From Planctomycetaceae bacterium (GTDB lineage: Bacteria; Planctomycetota; Planctomycetia; Pirellulales; Lacipirellulaceae), in the NCBI GenBank assembly GCA_002702655.1, contig PABB01000066.1, forward strand, positions 62,001 to 126,000: a stretch of DNA of 64,000 nt. The letters run 5' to 3'. The translations under genes were made by a program, and so were the position numbers. Every line of letters begins with the position of its first letter. The first letter of the stretch is position 1. Of this stretch, positions 28,010 through 40,522 are shown piece after piece. The notes beneath the pieces were generated by a model. That model made no database searches. It was not told the DNA's origin and saw only the letters and a program-made list of their open reading frames with translations.

Positions 28010-28777
28010 TCACCGTCGGCGATTTCGCGGGTCGTTTTGCATCACCCAATAGAACGCGGAGGGCGGTTCGGCGGGTAGCTGTCGCCGGGCGTACCACCCT
28101 GCCAGCAACCCGGCGGCAAACCCGCCCAGATGCGCCGCGTAAGCGACTCCGCCCGTCTGTTGCGAAATGAACATCGACCCGTAGCCATTGACCAACTGGG
28201 TCAGCGCCCACATGCCGATGACCGTGTACGCCGGCAGCGACACCACGTAGAACAAAAAGATGGCATGCACGCGGTTGCGGGGGAACAGCATCAGGTACGC
28301 GCCCAGCACGCCGGAGATGGCGCCCGACGCCCCCAGCGTGGGAATCACGCTGCCCGGGTCGGTGGCGATTTGCGCGAAGCTGGCCGCCAGGCCGCTGGCC
28401 AGATAGAACGCCAGAAACCGCACGCTGCCAAAGCGGTGCTCGACGTTGTCGCCAAAGATCCACAGAAACAGCATGTTGCCGCCGATGTGGCCCAACCCCC
28501 CGTGCATGAACATGGCCGTCAGCAGCGTGAGCTGAATCGGCACGGGCCCGGGCGTCTGCGGGATCTCGACCGCTCGGCCCGGCGCCACCTGCAGCAGCAC
28601 CGGCTGCACCAGATCTTCGCCCGTGGTGATTTCCCGCGGCACAGCGGCGTACCCGTAAGTGAACGCCGGGTTGGACATTTGATAAACGAATGCCGCCACG
28701 TTCAGCGCAATCAGCGCCCACGTCACGTAAGCGGGTTTCACCAGCCGGCGGTCATCGTCGGAGATCGGAAAGAACAT
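28010..28777 (-). CDS. Rhomboid-family intramembrane serine protease
   Basis: A 255-residue membrane protein with six or more helices. The catalytic dyad is visible: Ser151 in GASGAISG and His216 in YAAHLGGFAAG; HGGLGHIGGNM (92-102) gives the L1-loop/oxyanion residues. Rhomboids cleave transmembrane substrates within the bilayer. The ATG at 28777 follows the stop of the POT transporter gene by a single base (TGACATG), so the genes are translationally coupled. Between helices 1 and 2 is an insert of about 45 residues with PGRAVEIPQTPGPVP, larger than in GlpG. Confidence 0.9.
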   Translation of the reverse strand: MFFPISDDDRRLVKPAYVTWALIALNVAAFVYQMSNPAFTYGYAAVPREITTGEDLVQPVLLQVAPGRAVEIPQTPGPVPIQLTLLTAMFMHGGLGHIGGNMLFLWIFGDNVEHRFGSVRFLAFYLASGLAASFAQIATDPGSVIPTLGASGAISGVLGAYLMLFPRNRVHAIFLFYVVSLPAYTVIGMWALTQLVNGYGSMFISQQTGGVAYAAHLGGFAAGLLAGWYARRQLPAEPPSAFYWVMQNDPRNRRR

Positions 28778-28778
28778 G

Positions 28779-30308
28779 TCAGTTAGTCGCCGTGCCCTCG
28801 GCGGCGGCCTCCACTTCGACGCCCGGGTCTTCCACGCCCTGGATGTAAGTCGCTCCACGGTAGAACTGCGACCACGCCACGAACACCACCGCCGCGATCA
28901 GCATCGCCACGGTGAAGGTCCAGTAGTAGTTGGCGCCCGAGAGCAGCGCCACGCCCCGCTGCTCCAAGTCTTCAATCATGCCGGCGACCTTCGCAATCAG
29001 CAGGTTGCCCAGCGCGATCGCGAACAGGAACAGTCCCATGATGAAACTCTTGAGCGTCTTGGGCGCCTGGGTGTAGGAGAACTCCAGCACCGTGATCGAC
29101 ACCAGCACCTCGCCGGCGGTCAGGATCAGATAGGCCAGCACCTGCCACCAGATGCTCGGCGCGTCGTTGGCGATGACCAACTCGTCGCCCAGGCCCGCAG
29201 CGGTCACGGGCAACTGCGACAGCCCGAAATCCACGGCTTGGCGCGGCGCCGTCCACGGATCGATCCGCTCCTGCACCAATGCACACACCACAAACGATCC
29301 CGCCGTGACGAACAGCCCCACGCCCACTTTCTTCAGCGGCGTCACCTCGGTGAAGCGGCCCCAGAACGGGTAGATCACCGTCGCGAACAGCGGAATGAGC
29401 ATCAGCACGAAGATCGAGTTGATCGCCTGGATCTCGGCCGGGTTGAATTCGAACTCGCCGACCACGGGCAAGTGAATCACGCGGTCCATGCTCTTGGCCT
29501 GCTCGATCCAGGTACTCTGAGTCTGCTCGAACATCGCGAAGAACAGGATCACGAACATGTACAGCGGCAGCAGGTTGGCCATCGCCCGCAGGCCGGCCGG
29601 GCTGACGATCTCGCTGAAGATGCGATTGCCGGTCGGCGGCACGTGCACGAACTTGTACCGACCCAGCCAGAACACCACCGTGGCCACGGCCATCAACACG
29701 CCCGGCACGCCGAACGCCACCGGCGGGCCGTAGGCGTCCATCAACCGGGGGGTCAGGATCATCGACGCCGCGGCGCCCACGTTGATCGCAAAGTAGAACC
29801 ACTGATACACCCGCGGCAGCAGGTGCTGATTGAGTTTGCCGAACTGGTCCCCCACATGCGCCGAGACGCACGGCTTGATCCCCCCCGCGCCGATCGACAA
29901 GAACACCAGCGCCAGCGCCAGCAGCGACTTGGGAGCGATGCCCGTCAGATGCGGCAGATCGACCAGCGCCAACACGGCATGCCCCAGGCAGTACATCAGC
30001 GATAACCACAGGATCGTGCGGTACTTGCCCCACAACCAGTCCGCCAGAATCGCTCCCGCCATCGGCAGAAAGTACACGCCGAACCCAAACCAATGCTGCC
30101 ACTCGGTCGCGGTGGTCGCGTCGAAGTGCGCCGGCTTGCCCGCCGCGTCGAGCAGGTGCTCGGTCATGAACAGATACAGAATCGCCCGCATGCCGTAGTA
30201 GCTGAACCGCTCGGCCGCCTCGTTGCCGACGATGTACGGAATCCCCCCCGGCATCCGGTCGGTCAGCGGCGGGGTGGTGTGCCAGGGCTTGCGGGGCGAG
30301 TCAGACAT
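28779..30308 (-). CDS. POT-family proton-dependent oligopeptide transporter
   Basis: A 509-residue MFS protein with about 12-14 helices. GNEAAERFSYYGMRAILYLF is the POT ExxERFxYYG motif in helix 1, GAGGIKPCVSAHVGDQF is the second signature and FYFAINVGAAAS the third. These import di- and tripeptides with protons. Compared with typical POTs the central loop includes an acidic-free segment (IHLPVVGEFEFNPAEIQAIN), as in eukaryote-like PepT members. The ATG at 30308 is chosen because the longer frame enters repeat DNA. Coupled to the rhomboid gene. Confidence 0.92.
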   Translation of the reverse strand: MSDSPRKPWHTTPPLTDRMPGGIPYIVGNEAAERFSYYGMRAILYLFMTEHLLDAAGKPAHFDATTATEWQHWFGFGVYFLPMAGAILADWLWGKYRTILWLSLMYCLGHAVLALVDLPHLTGIAPKSLLALALVFLSIGAGGIKPCVSAHVGDQFGKLNQHLLPRVYQWFYFAINVGAAASMILTPRLMDAYGPPVAFGVPGVLMAVATVVFWLGRYKFVHVPPTGNRIFSEIVSPAGLRAMANLLPLYMFVILFFAMFEQTQSTWIEQAKSMDRVIHLPVVGEFEFNPAEIQAINSIFVLMLIPLFATVIYPFWGRFTEVTPLKKVGVGLFVTAGSFVVCALVQERIDPWTAPRQAVDFGLSQLPVTAAGLGDELVIANDAPSIWWQVLAYLILTAGEVLVSITVLEFSYTQAPKTLKSFIMGLFLFAIALGNLLIAKVAGMIEDLEQRGVALLSGANYYWTFTVAMLIAAVVFVAWSQFYRGATYIQGVEDPGVEVEAAAEGTATN

Positions 30309-30321
30309 AGGCGGCGGCGAG

Positions 30322-30411
30322 CGTGGGTCAGGCTTTCCAGCCTGACAATGCATCTGGTAACGGGCGGGCGGATTCCAACGCGGTGCGCGTCAGGCTAGAA
30401 AGTCTGACCTA
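30322..30411. repeat. GGTCAGGCTTTCCAGCCTGAC-type inverted pair (family D)
   Basis: GTGGGTCAGGCTTTCCAGCC at 30324 and the diverged copy GCGTCAGGCTAGAAAGTCTG ending near 30411 face each other across about 40 bases, and each is itself a hairpin. They fill the gap between the divergent POT transporter and aconitase genes. Confidence 0.75.
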
Positions 30412-30501
30412 CGGGAGGTCGCTATTCTCGCCGGACTCACCCGACCTTTCCACCCCGCGTGGAGTCTCGCCCACTCCCTGCCGTTTTCCCAGGCGATTCG
30501 C

Positions 30502-30507
30502 TAGAAT
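30502..30507 (+). promoter_or_regulatory. Possible -10 element for aconitase
   Basis: TAGAAT in the context CGCTAGAATGGCGG, 113 bases before the aconitase ATG. No good -35 is visible. Similar CTATAAT/CTAGAAT-GCG contexts precede other genes in the window. Confidence 0.35.
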
Positions 30508-30619
30508 GGCGGCCTCGCGCCCCGCGGCCGGCGAGCTTGCCCGCTCGCGGCGGCCGGGCCGAAATCCGACTCACAAAACGCCCAACCCGCCCCCGCCTCC
30601 AACCCACCCGACACCTGCC

Positions 30620-33454
<2,835 letters not shown>

Positions 33455-33489
33455 TCGCCCACTCGGGTCACCCGCCGCGAACCCCCCAC

Positions 33490-33518
33490 TTAGCCCCCGG
33501 TCACTGACCGGGGGCTAA
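33490..33518. repeat. 29-bp palindrome, family C, copy 2
   Basis: Identical to 18350-18378 over all 29 bases. It lies 35 bases after the aconitase stop and is followed by TTTCG, so it may act as a transcription terminator. Confidence 0.9.
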
Positions 33519-33611
33519 TTTCGTATTGGCCATCCTACTTGGCTGGTTGACTTCAACGTGCGGCACAACGGCTTTGAAGCGCGCTGGGTGGCAAATTCGC
33601 ACCGCCGCTGT

Positions 33612-33732
33612 GTGCCACTGCTGGCTCGTCCAGCAGTGTGAAGCGGTGACTTGGTCTGCTTCCCCGGCGACGTTCCCAACAACTTCCAACTCGACTCCCG
33701 CGGCCCACTGCTGAGCAAGTCAGCAGTGGCAC
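33612..33732. repeat. REP-like family A inverted pair
   Basis: GTGCCACTGCTGGCTCGTCC at 33612 and an inverted copy (CCCACTGCTGA...CAGTGGCAC) ending at 33732. About 61 bases separate the copies. Confidence 0.88.
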
Positions 33733-33808
33733 GCGTCCATCAACTCGCTCGGCGTATCTAGCACTGCCCTCGGACTTTTTTACGCGGGCATGTGGCCCCC
33801 ATAACGCC

Positions 33809-33845
33809 GCATGCCCACGCCGGCGGACCGGCGTGGGCATGGCAC
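33809..33845. repeat. Palindrome GCATGCCCACGCCGG / CCGGCGTGGGCATGG
   Basis: The arms GCCCACGCCGG and CCGGCGTGGGC enclose CGGA. The hairpin lies 35 bases beyond the stop of the minus-strand PEP-CTERM gene and may end its transcript. Confidence 0.8.
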
Positions 33846-33880
33846 ACGTCTTGTGGCTTGAAGGATGCAAGCGCCGCCCG

Positions 33881-34612
33881 CTACGCCAGTCGCTTTCTCG
33901 CCCGCAGCGCGAGGCCGACCGCCGCGACCGCCAGCAGGCCGACCGTCGCCGGTTCCGGCACGGCGGACACTTCCAGCGAGCTCACGTTGATCTCGGCCAG
34001 GCCGTCGCCCGCTTGGATGCGCAGCCGATTGACGGCCACGCCGGGGTCGTACGTGCGGTACACGGTTTCGGTGGCGGCGCCGTCGCTTACGGTCAGCGAA
34101 GCGTTGCCAGTGTCATAGTTGTACATGAACACGCCAGTGACCGCCTCGGCGCCGATGGTGGAGATCACCGCGCCGCTGCCGCCGGCGAAGCCGTCGGCCG
34201 TCCACCCCGTGCCTGCCGCATCGACGCCGCCGGCGGGATCGCCGACGAAGAACTTTTCGTCGTTGTCGATGTACAGCGAAATGCCGGCGTAGTTGTTGTC
34301 CGGCTGAAACATCGTGCCGTCGGTTTCCAGCGTCTCGAACCGCATGACCAGCGTCTCGCCCGCGGCCAGGGCGCGGGTGAGGCTGACGAAGCTGCCGTCG
34401 TGGGCGCCGCCAAACTGCGCCGTGTCGAACGCCCCGCCGTTGATCTGGCCGTTGCTGGACCACGTGCCGCCGACATCGGCCGCCTTGCCTCCCAGGGCCG
34501 TGCCGTCGGGTTCGCTAAAATCGTCGGCGCCGATGATTTCCGCCGCCGCGTGCCCGCTCCATCCCAAGACAATGGCGAGCGTAAGAGAAAAAAGGCCGGT
34601 CGCTGTTTTCAT
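33881..34612 (-). CDS. PEP-CTERM anchored protein, LamG-like
   Basis: A 243-residue exported protein: signal peptide MKTATGLFSLTLAIVLGWSG (cleavage AAA), a beta-rich domain starting IIGADDFSEPDGTALGGK, and the sorting signal VPEPATVGLLAVAAVGLALRA then RKRLA. The DxF...DGTxL opening is common in planctomycete and verrucomicrobial beta-jelly-roll (laminin-G/concanavalin-like) domains. GGAGA eight bases before the ATG at 34612 supports the start inside a much longer open frame. No catalytic motif is seen. Confidence 0.82.
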   Translation of the reverse strand: MKTATGLFSLTLAIVLGWSGHAAAEIIGADDFSEPDGTALGGKAADVGGTWSSNGQINGGAFDTAQFGGAHDGSFVSLTRALAAGETLVMRFETLETDGTMFQPDNNYAGISLYIDNDEKFFVGDPAGGVDAAGTGWTADGFAGGSGAVISTIGAEAVTGVFMYNYDTGNASLTVSDGAATETVYRTYDPGVAVNRLRIQAGDGLAEINVSSLEVSAVPEPATVGLLAVAAVGLALRARKRLA

Positions 34613-35284
34613 GAGTCGAATCTCCGGTAGCAAACTCAAAGGAAGAGAGACTGCGAGGCAACACACGTCGCCGGCGCGCACCGCCCCTGGCGGGTTGTGT
34701 TCAGGACAAGTCGGCGACAAAGCGGCGGCCCGCCGCGCTCGCGACGCCCGCACCTGTGTATCCGCGTCGCGGGGGCCGAGACTGACGCGGAAAAATGGAG
34801 AAACCCGCGGGTTTCTGCCGACCGACGGGGGGTGATGCCGTTTGCCCCTTGTATGTGGGGGGTGACGGAGCGACCTCTCAGCAATCGCCACTGGGGGCTC
34901 CCGTCGCTCGTCCGCAGCCAAGCCAGCCGTATCACCCCAGGCCAACAAATTCTGTGGAAAACGAGCCAGCGCCTGAGGTAGAAAAGAACTGTCGCGGCGG
35001 CGGGGTTTCGGAGCGCGGGGGGCGTCGTGCACGGCAGCCGGCGCGGCCGAGGGTTTTGCACCTCTGACGGGAGTTTCGCTGGCAAAAACCTCCGCGCGGC
35101 GATTGCCGGCGGCTGACGCAAGTTCAAGCCGGCCAACGACTACGGTCACGCGCCGCCGCGCCGTTGAGCTGAGTTTTGCTCGTGAATTTAAGAGTTTTGC
35201 ACGATGGCAAAAGTGTCGAGGAGGTTCGGGCGTCGCGCGTCCCTCGGGCGGACAAGCCGCGATCGGGCAAGGCGCCCGACGCGC
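34613..35284. other. Intergenic region without a recognised gene
   Basis: About 670 bases between two minus-strand genes. Open frames here have no protein-like motifs. TTTTGCACGATGGCAAAA-like short repeats (GTTTTGCAC at 35053 and 35189) are the only recurring words. No terminator or promoter stood out. Confidence 0.45.
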
Positions 35285-36319
35285 TCAATTCACGCCGTCG
35301 ACGATTTCCTCGCCGGCGACGGTGGCCAACGCGCGGTGCACGGCGATGTCCATGTCGTAGCCGAGCGTCTGCACCGAGCCGTCGGCCAGCGACATGTTCA
35401 TGGCGCTGGGATGGGCGCTGCCAAAGTTGTGGCACGCGCGGCAGTTGTTTTCGATGTCGCGCGCCGGCGTTCGCGCGGCGAAGCGAACGTACGAGTTGGC
35501 CGCGCCAATGTGGGCGGTCAATCCGGCCACCGGGCCGCGGTCGCCGACGTCTTTGCCCGTTTCGTAGTGCAGCACGTCCATCGCCTTCTCGCCAACGAGA
35601 TAGGTGTGGCTGGTCCCGTCGACGATCATCCGCAAGGCGGTGCGCGTGCCCATCGACCAGACGCCGTCCTGCAGCAGGTCAATGTTGGGCGAATCGCCCG
35701 ACTCGTCGACGAGGACGTCGGCGCCCGGCTCCACCTCGGCGTCGGAATTGACCGCACTGCCCCCGTTGATGGCGTAGTCGGTGCGAGCGCCCGCGGGACC
35801 CAACGCCGCGGCCACCTCGTTCCACAACGGATACGCCGCCGGCGGTCGTCGCGACGGGCAGTACAGCGTGGGCGTCGGGGCGGCGACCGCGGCGGCGATT
35901 TGCGGCGGCAGCGGCTCGCCCGCCGCGGCCAGTTGCAGCGGATCGGGCCGCCCTTCGGCCGCGGCGATCAGGTCGTCGACGATGCCGGCGTGCTCCATGT
36001 ATTGGAGCGATTGCAACAGCCAGTTGCCGGTGGCGCGCATGCCGCGGGCGCGGTCGGTGCGCTCTTGCCCCACGACGACCCGCGCCGGCGCCGCTTCGCC
36101 CGCGTGGCCGGGGAAGTACCGGCGGGCCGACTCGAAGTTGTGCACCGCCGTGGTGATCTGCTTGACGTTGTTGCGGCACTGCGTCATGCGGGCCGCCTCG
36201 CGCGCCGCCTGAACGGCCGGCAGCAGCAATCCCGCCAGGATGGCCAGGATCGCGATCACCACAAGCAATTCGACCAGAGAGAAGGCCGCCAGGCGACGGC
36301 TTGGCGCAGTCCTGCGCAT
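35285..36319 (-). CDS. DUF1559 prepilin-like protein, unpaired
   Basis: A 344-residue protein with prepilin N-terminus ([20 protein letters not shown], cleavage before FSLVE) and the DUF1559 domain with [20 protein letters not shown]. The end differs from the usual form: [20 protein letters not shown] then LADGSVQTL, containing a CxxCH that resembles a heme-binding motif. No partner lipoprotein is adjacent. A single CxxCH in this position may be chance or a real c-type heme site. The ribosome site is weak. Confidence 0.82.
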   Translation of the reverse strand: MRRTAPSRRLAAFSLVELLVVIAILAILAGLLLPAVQAAREAARMTQCRNNVKQITTAVHNFESARRYFPGHAGEAAPARVVVGQERTDRARGMRATGNWLLQSLQYMEHAGIVDDLIAAAEGRPDPLQLAAAGEPLPPQIAAAVAAPTPTLYCPSRRPPAAYPLWNEVAAALGPAGARTDYAINGGSAVNSDAEVEPGADVLVDESGDSPNIDLLQDGVWSMGTRTALRMIVDGTSHTYLVGEKAMDVLHYETGKDVGDRGPVAGLTAHIGAANSYVRFAARTPARDIENNCRACHNFGSAHPSAMNMSLADGSVQTLGYDMDIAVHRALATVAGEEIVDGVN

Positions 36320-36785
36320 GGGCGTGCGGGGGTGGATGAGGAAGCCGAACAGGACGCCGCCAACAAGACACTCCGTCGGAGCTTCTCGCCCAGCCGCCGA
36401 CAGCCGCGTCCCCTGTGGCCGGCGAGGTCGCCCTGTTATCGCCCACCGCGGGGGATGTTGGCAAGAGTCGCGCGCCGACGCGGCGATTTCAGCGAGCTTT
36501 GCCGCGGCGGCCCTCTGTCTGGGGGTGCGCTGCGGGGCGTCGCCCGTCGCGTCGTTCTGTAACGCTTGTGCTTGTTAGCGCCGACGCGAGCTGCCAGGGT
36601 TTTCTCGACCTCGCGGGCCGACTGCAACCTATGTTTTCAAGGCATTGCGTTGTTGACGGGCAGGCGTGCGCACACGGTCGCGGCGATGGCGCCTGTCTCC
36701 GCTGCCGGGGCGAGGGAGTCTCGCCCGATTGTCCGCATGTTCGCCGCGCACAAAGCGCCAGCCGCCAGCACGGGCCTCACACGAA
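36320..36785. other. Intergenic region between divergent genes
   Basis: About 465 bases between a DUF1559 gene (minus) and the EAL-HDOD gene (plus). No repeat family, tRNA or structured leader was recognised; open frames are short and not protein-like. Confidence 0.45.
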
Positions 36786-38102
36786 ATGACCACGTTAGCA
36801 TCGTCGAATACCGTCTCCCTCGGCCGCCAGCCCATTCTTGACGCCAAGCAGCAGGTGATCGGCTACGAATTGCTGTGCCGCGACGCGGCGACCGACATGG
36901 CCGCGGCTAATCGGCTCAAGGGCGACGCCGGGGCCACCGACGTGCTGGTCAGTGCATTGGTCGAAATCGGGCTGGACAGCGTCGTGGGCGATCGACTGGC
37001 GTTCGTCAATTTCTCCAAACCGTTCCTGGACGGAACGACGGACATTCCGCACCAAGCTGATCAGCTCGTCGTCGAGGTGCCCCCCAGCGTAGAGATCGAC
37101 GAAGCCGTCGCCTCGGGTATCCGCAAGCTCTCAGAGCAGGGCTACCGCATCGCCCTGAGCGATTTTGTCTATTCGCCGCGCTGGGATCCGTTGCTCCCGT
37201 ATGCCGACATTATCAAGCTCGACGTCACCAAGTTGACGGAAAAGCAACTGCGAGCGCACGTACAGTTGCTCAACGACAACGACATTGCGGCGCTGGCCGT
37301 CAATGTCGAGACGCACGAACAGTACGAGATGTGTTCCGAGCTGGGCTGCGCGCTGCTGCAGGGGCACTTTTTCTCGCAACCGAACGTGGTCGACGGCAAG
37401 GTCGTCCGCACCAGTTACTCGGCGCTGATCCAGACGCTCGCCGCGGTGAACACGCTGGAGGCGGGGCCGGACGAGATCGAGGCCGCCGTCTCGCAGGATC
37501 CCGCGCTGGCTCACAAGCTGATGAAGTTCGTCAACTCGTCGGCCTACGGTCGGCGCAGCCCGGTCGACTCGGTGCAACAGGCGATCGTGTATCTGGGCAA
37601 GGAGACTGTGCGTCGCATGGTCAACTTACTGCTGATGACCTCGGTCAACGACAAGCCGACGGTGCTGACGCGCACGGCGCTGGTCCGCGCGACGGCCTGC
37701 AAGAACCTGGCTCATGCCATGGGCGAGCCGAATCAAGACGCCTTTTTCACGGTCGGGTTGCTGTCGTTGATCGACGCTATGCTCGACCGGCCGTTGGACG
37801 GGATCGTGCAGGAGCTGCCCGTGACCGACGCTTTTAAGGAAGCGTTGTTGGAGCATCGGGGCGCCATGGGGGCGTGTCTCGACGCGGTGATCGCGTTCGA
37901 GTTGAACGAACCGCTGGCCCCCGACAATCTGCCGTTGATGGTCTCGGACCAGTGCAAGGCGTATCTCGACGCGGTGACTTCGGTGGAACAGAACGAAGGC
38001 ATGGCCAGCATGTTGCCGAGCAGCGGGCGCCGGATCGACGAGGCCGCCTTCCGCGGCAGCGCCTACTCCAAGCAACTGGCCGCGGCCACGGCGGAAGCAT
38101 AG
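36786..38102 (+). CDS. EAL-HDOD signalling protein (YuxH-like)
   Basis: A 438-residue soluble protein in two parts. Residues 9-200 are an EAL-type domain with GRQPILDAKQQVIGYELLCR and QGHFFSQP, but the catalytic ExL is ELL and metal-binding residues of active phosphodiesterases are not all evident. So it probably binds or only senses cyclic di-GMP. Residues 210-420 are an HDOD domain (KLMKFVNSSAYGRRSPVDSV then QQAIVYLGKETV), lacking the HD pair as usual. Such proteins regulate motility and surface behaviour in several phyla. The ATG at 36786 starts just before the GRQPIL block. Confidence 0.85.
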   Translation: MTTLASSNTVSLGRQPILDAKQQVIGYELLCRDAATDMAAANRLKGDAGATDVLVSALVEIGLDSVVGDRLAFVNFSKPFLDGTTDIPHQADQLVVEVPPSVEIDEAVASGIRKLSEQGYRIALSDFVYSPRWDPLLPYADIIKLDVTKLTEKQLRAHVQLLNDNDIAALAVNVETHEQYEMCSELGCALLQGHFFSQPNVVDGKVVRTSYSALIQTLAAVNTLEAGPDEIEAAVSQDPALAHKLMKFVNSSAYGRRSPVDSVQQAIVYLGKETVRRMVNLLLMTSVNDKPTVLTRTALVRATACKNLAHAMGEPNQDAFFTVGLLSLIDAMLDRPLDGIVQELPVTDAFKEALLEHRGAMGACLDAVIAFELNEPLAPDNLPLMVSDQCKAYLDAVTSVEQNEGMASMLPSSGRRIDEAAFRGSAYSKQLAAATAEA

Positions 38103-38396
38103 CTGGCACGCGAGTGCCGGGCGATGCGCTCGTCCTCCGCGCTATGAGTTGGTTCGCTGATTTCGTGCCCCCATTTTTTCTCGTTTCTTCGCCCCAGCGC
38201 GTCAGGTTTCCGACGCCAATGGTGATCTCGCGTGTAAGCAGCGCTTGAGCTTCGTCGGCAACGTGCCGGGGACTCGGCTTGCACTGCCGATTCTCGCCCC
38301 GGGATTCGCCCGGCGTTTCCGGACGAGTTTCGACGCCGCTCTCCACAGCCGGTAGACTGGCCGGCACGCTCGCTCCACGCACCTCCGAGGTTCGCC

Positions 38397-39869
38397 ATGC
38401 GCGTTGTATTCTGGCTGGCTGCCGCGATCGCGGCGCTGGTGGCGGCTTGCCCGACGGGCGTCGCCGCCGAGACCCCGCTGTTCAACGGCAAGGACCTGTC
38501 CGGTTGGGCGTTTCACCCCGAAGACGAGGAAGCGGCCAAGGTGGAAGCGCCGTGGGTCGTCGAGCGCGGGATGCTCGTCTGCCGCGGTTTAGCCCCCGGT
38601 TTTCTGATCCACGACAAGACGTGGGAAGATTACGTGCTGACGTTTGAGATCCGCACGATGAGCACCGAAGAGGGCAACGGCGTCGCGGTCGGCAGTTTGG
38701 GCTCGGTGTATCTGAACGCATCGCCGGAGAAAGGAGCGTTTGGGGCGCCCAAGTCGGTGGAACTCTCGCTGCGCGACACCGGCAATGTGTTCCTCCGCGA
38801 CATCGACAATGAGAACGTGCACAATACCGACGCTTGGGTGCATCGAGCGCCGGGCTTTGCCCGGGATGTCGAGCGCGATATGGGCCAGTGGAACAACGTG
38901 AGAGTGATGTGCCACGGCGAGCGGCTCACGGTGATCGTCAACAACCGCATCGTCAACCAGGTCGAGCCGATCCATCCAGTCAAGGGCGCCGTGGCGCTGA
39001 AGTCGCAGCGCGGCTTCATGCCGGCGCCGACCTACTATCGCAACATCGTCGTCAGGCCGATTGGCCCCGCGGACGTGAAGTACGAACAGCAGGTCACGGC
39101 CTCGTTTGCCAAGGCGACCGCCGCGATCGCCCGCAAGAAAGCCGCCGAGCAGGCCGAGCAAGCACGCGTCGAGCAGATGCAGGCCGCCGCCCAGGAGAAG
39201 CTCGCCCAGGAGTTGGCCGACGTGCCGGTCGCGGCCGACGTGGACGTTGTCGCCGAGGCGCGGCGGCTGCCGTTCCCTGCCGACGCCCGCAACATCGAGT
39301 TCAGCGCGGTGTTCGGCGACATCGAATTCGAGAGTCCCTCATCGCTGGCCCAGTTGACCAGGTTCTACACCACGGAGATGGCGAAGCGGGGCTGGCAAGC
39401 GACTGCCTCGGACGTCGACGAGGACGAGGTGACGATCACGTTTCAGCACGGCGACGCCGAGGTCGAGGTCAACCTGGACGAGTCGCCCGATGGCGTCGAC
39501 GTGAGCATGGACACCGAGGAGTTATCGTTTGAGGGGACCGACGACCCCGCCAGCCTGGCGAAGCTGGGCGTGCCGCAGCCGCAGGCCTACCTGGTCCTGC
39601 AGCGGGAATTCGCGGCGCCCGAGGGTTACCGCGATCAGGAATATGACCTGGGCGAGCGGCGGCTGTTCAAGTCGACGCTCCCACTGCCGGAGCTGTACGA
39701 ATTCCTCACCGCGCAGCTCCGCCAGAAAGGCTACCGCGAGACGCGGCGGCCGATCATCTCCGACGACCGCCGCTACTCGGAATTCGCCAAGGGCGGCGTC
39801 GAGCTGAGCGTCAACGCGTTCGCGCACGAGATCGGCTCGCGGGTGGTGCTGACCTACGAAGCCGAGTAA
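38397..39869 (+). CDS. DUF1080 (3-keto-disaccharide hydrolase-like) protein with coiled coil and duplicated C-terminal domain
   Basis: A 490-residue exported protein. After the signal peptide, about residues 25-225 form the DUF1080 concanavalin-like fold (PLFNGKDLSGWAFHPEDEEA, GQWNNVRVMCHGERLTVIVN, NQVEPIHP, PTYYRNIVVRP). Residues 230-272 are an Ala/Glu/Gln/Lys coiled coil. Two related domains follow (about 285-375 and 390-490), each with a FY/LY-TxQ-KGWR/KGYRET pattern (YTTEMAKRGWQAT against LTAQLRQKGYRET). DUF1080 members act on 3-keto-glycosides in some organisms. The unusual C-terminal half suggests a binding role. TAGACT just upstream may be a -10 element. Confidence 0.75.
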   Translation: MRVVFWLAAAIAALVAACPTGVAAETPLFNGKDLSGWAFHPEDEEAAKVEAPWVVERGMLVCRGLAPGFLIHDKTWEDYVLTFEIRTMSTEEGNGVAVGSLGSVYLNASPEKGAFGAPKSVELSLRDTGNVFLRDIDNENVHNTDAWVHRAPGFARDVERDMGQWNNVRVMCHGERLTVIVNNRIVNQVEPIHPVKGAVALKSQRGFMPAPTYYRNIVVRPIGPADVKYEQQVTASFAKATAAIARKKAAEQAEQARVEQMQAAAQEKLAQELADVPVAADVDVVAEARRLPFPADARNIEFSAVFGDIEFESPSSLAQLTRFYTTEMAKRGWQATASDVDEDEVTITFQHGDAEVEVNLDESPDGVDVSMDTEELSFEGTDDPASLAKLGVPQPQAYLVLQREFAAPEGYRDQEYDLGERRLFKSTLPLPELYEFLTAQLRQKGYRETRRPIISDDRRYSEFAKGGVELSVNAFAHEIGSRVVLTYEAE

Positions 39870-39982
39870 CGCGGCGCAGGTCTCGCAGTCCTTCAGCAGT
39901 GAGTCGATGGCGTTGCTTGTTCCGAAGTGCGCCAGCGCGTACGCTGATTGCGTGATCGTTTTCCGTGTGAGCTGCCACCGCG

Positions 39983-40522
39983 ATGACCGCCAGCGATCTG
40001 ATCAACCGCTACGACCAAGGCCAGCGCGATTTTCGCGGCATCTGGCTCCGCGGCGTCAATCTGCGCGGGGCGAACCTGGCCGGCGTCGACCTCAGCGGCG
40101 CGGATCTTTCGGGGGCGCGACTCTCGTCGGCCAATCTCATCGGGGCGTCGCTGCGGGGCGCTCTGCTGGTGGCGGCGACGCTCGTGGCTGCGAATCTCGA
40201 TGCCGCTCAGTTGCAGCAGACGAACTTGCGCGGCGCCGTGTTGGAGTGCGCCACTCTGTCGCACGCCGACCTCCGCTGCGCCCAGCTGGAGGACGCCGAT
40301 TTGTCGGCGGCCGTGCTGCGGGGGGCCAATCTGTCGGAAGCCAAGCTGTTCGGCGCCCGGCTGGTCGACAGCGACCTCCGCGACGCCCGCATCTGCTACG
40401 CCGATGTGCGAATTGCCAATCTACGCGGCGCCCGGACGGCGGGCGCCCTCTGGACGGGCACGGATCGTAGCAAGGTCATCTGGACCGAGCGGCAGCTTTG
40501 GGACGACGGCTGTTGGTCGTGA
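39983..40522 (+). CDS. Pentapeptide-repeat protein
   Basis: A 179-residue soluble protein made largely of A(D/N)LxX pentapeptides from about residue 26 to 155 (GANLAGVDLSGADLSGARLS, SANLIGASLRGALL, ADLSAAVLRGANLSEAKLFG). The repeats fold as a right-handed quadrilateral beta-helix of about 25 units. The C-terminus (WTERQLWDDGCW) is non-repetitive. No catalytic domain is attached. Family members include DNA mimics that protect gyrase, but most have unknown roles. The ATG at 39983 gives an N-terminus without signal peptide. Confidence 0.9.
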   Translation: MTASDLINRYDQGQRDFRGIWLRGVNLRGANLAGVDLSGADLSGARLSSANLIGASLRGALLVAATLVAANLDAAQLQQTNLRGAVLECATLSHADLRCAQLEDADLSAAVLRGANLSEAKLFGARLVDSDLRDARICYADVRIANLRGARTAGALWTGTDRSKVIWTERQLWDDGCWS

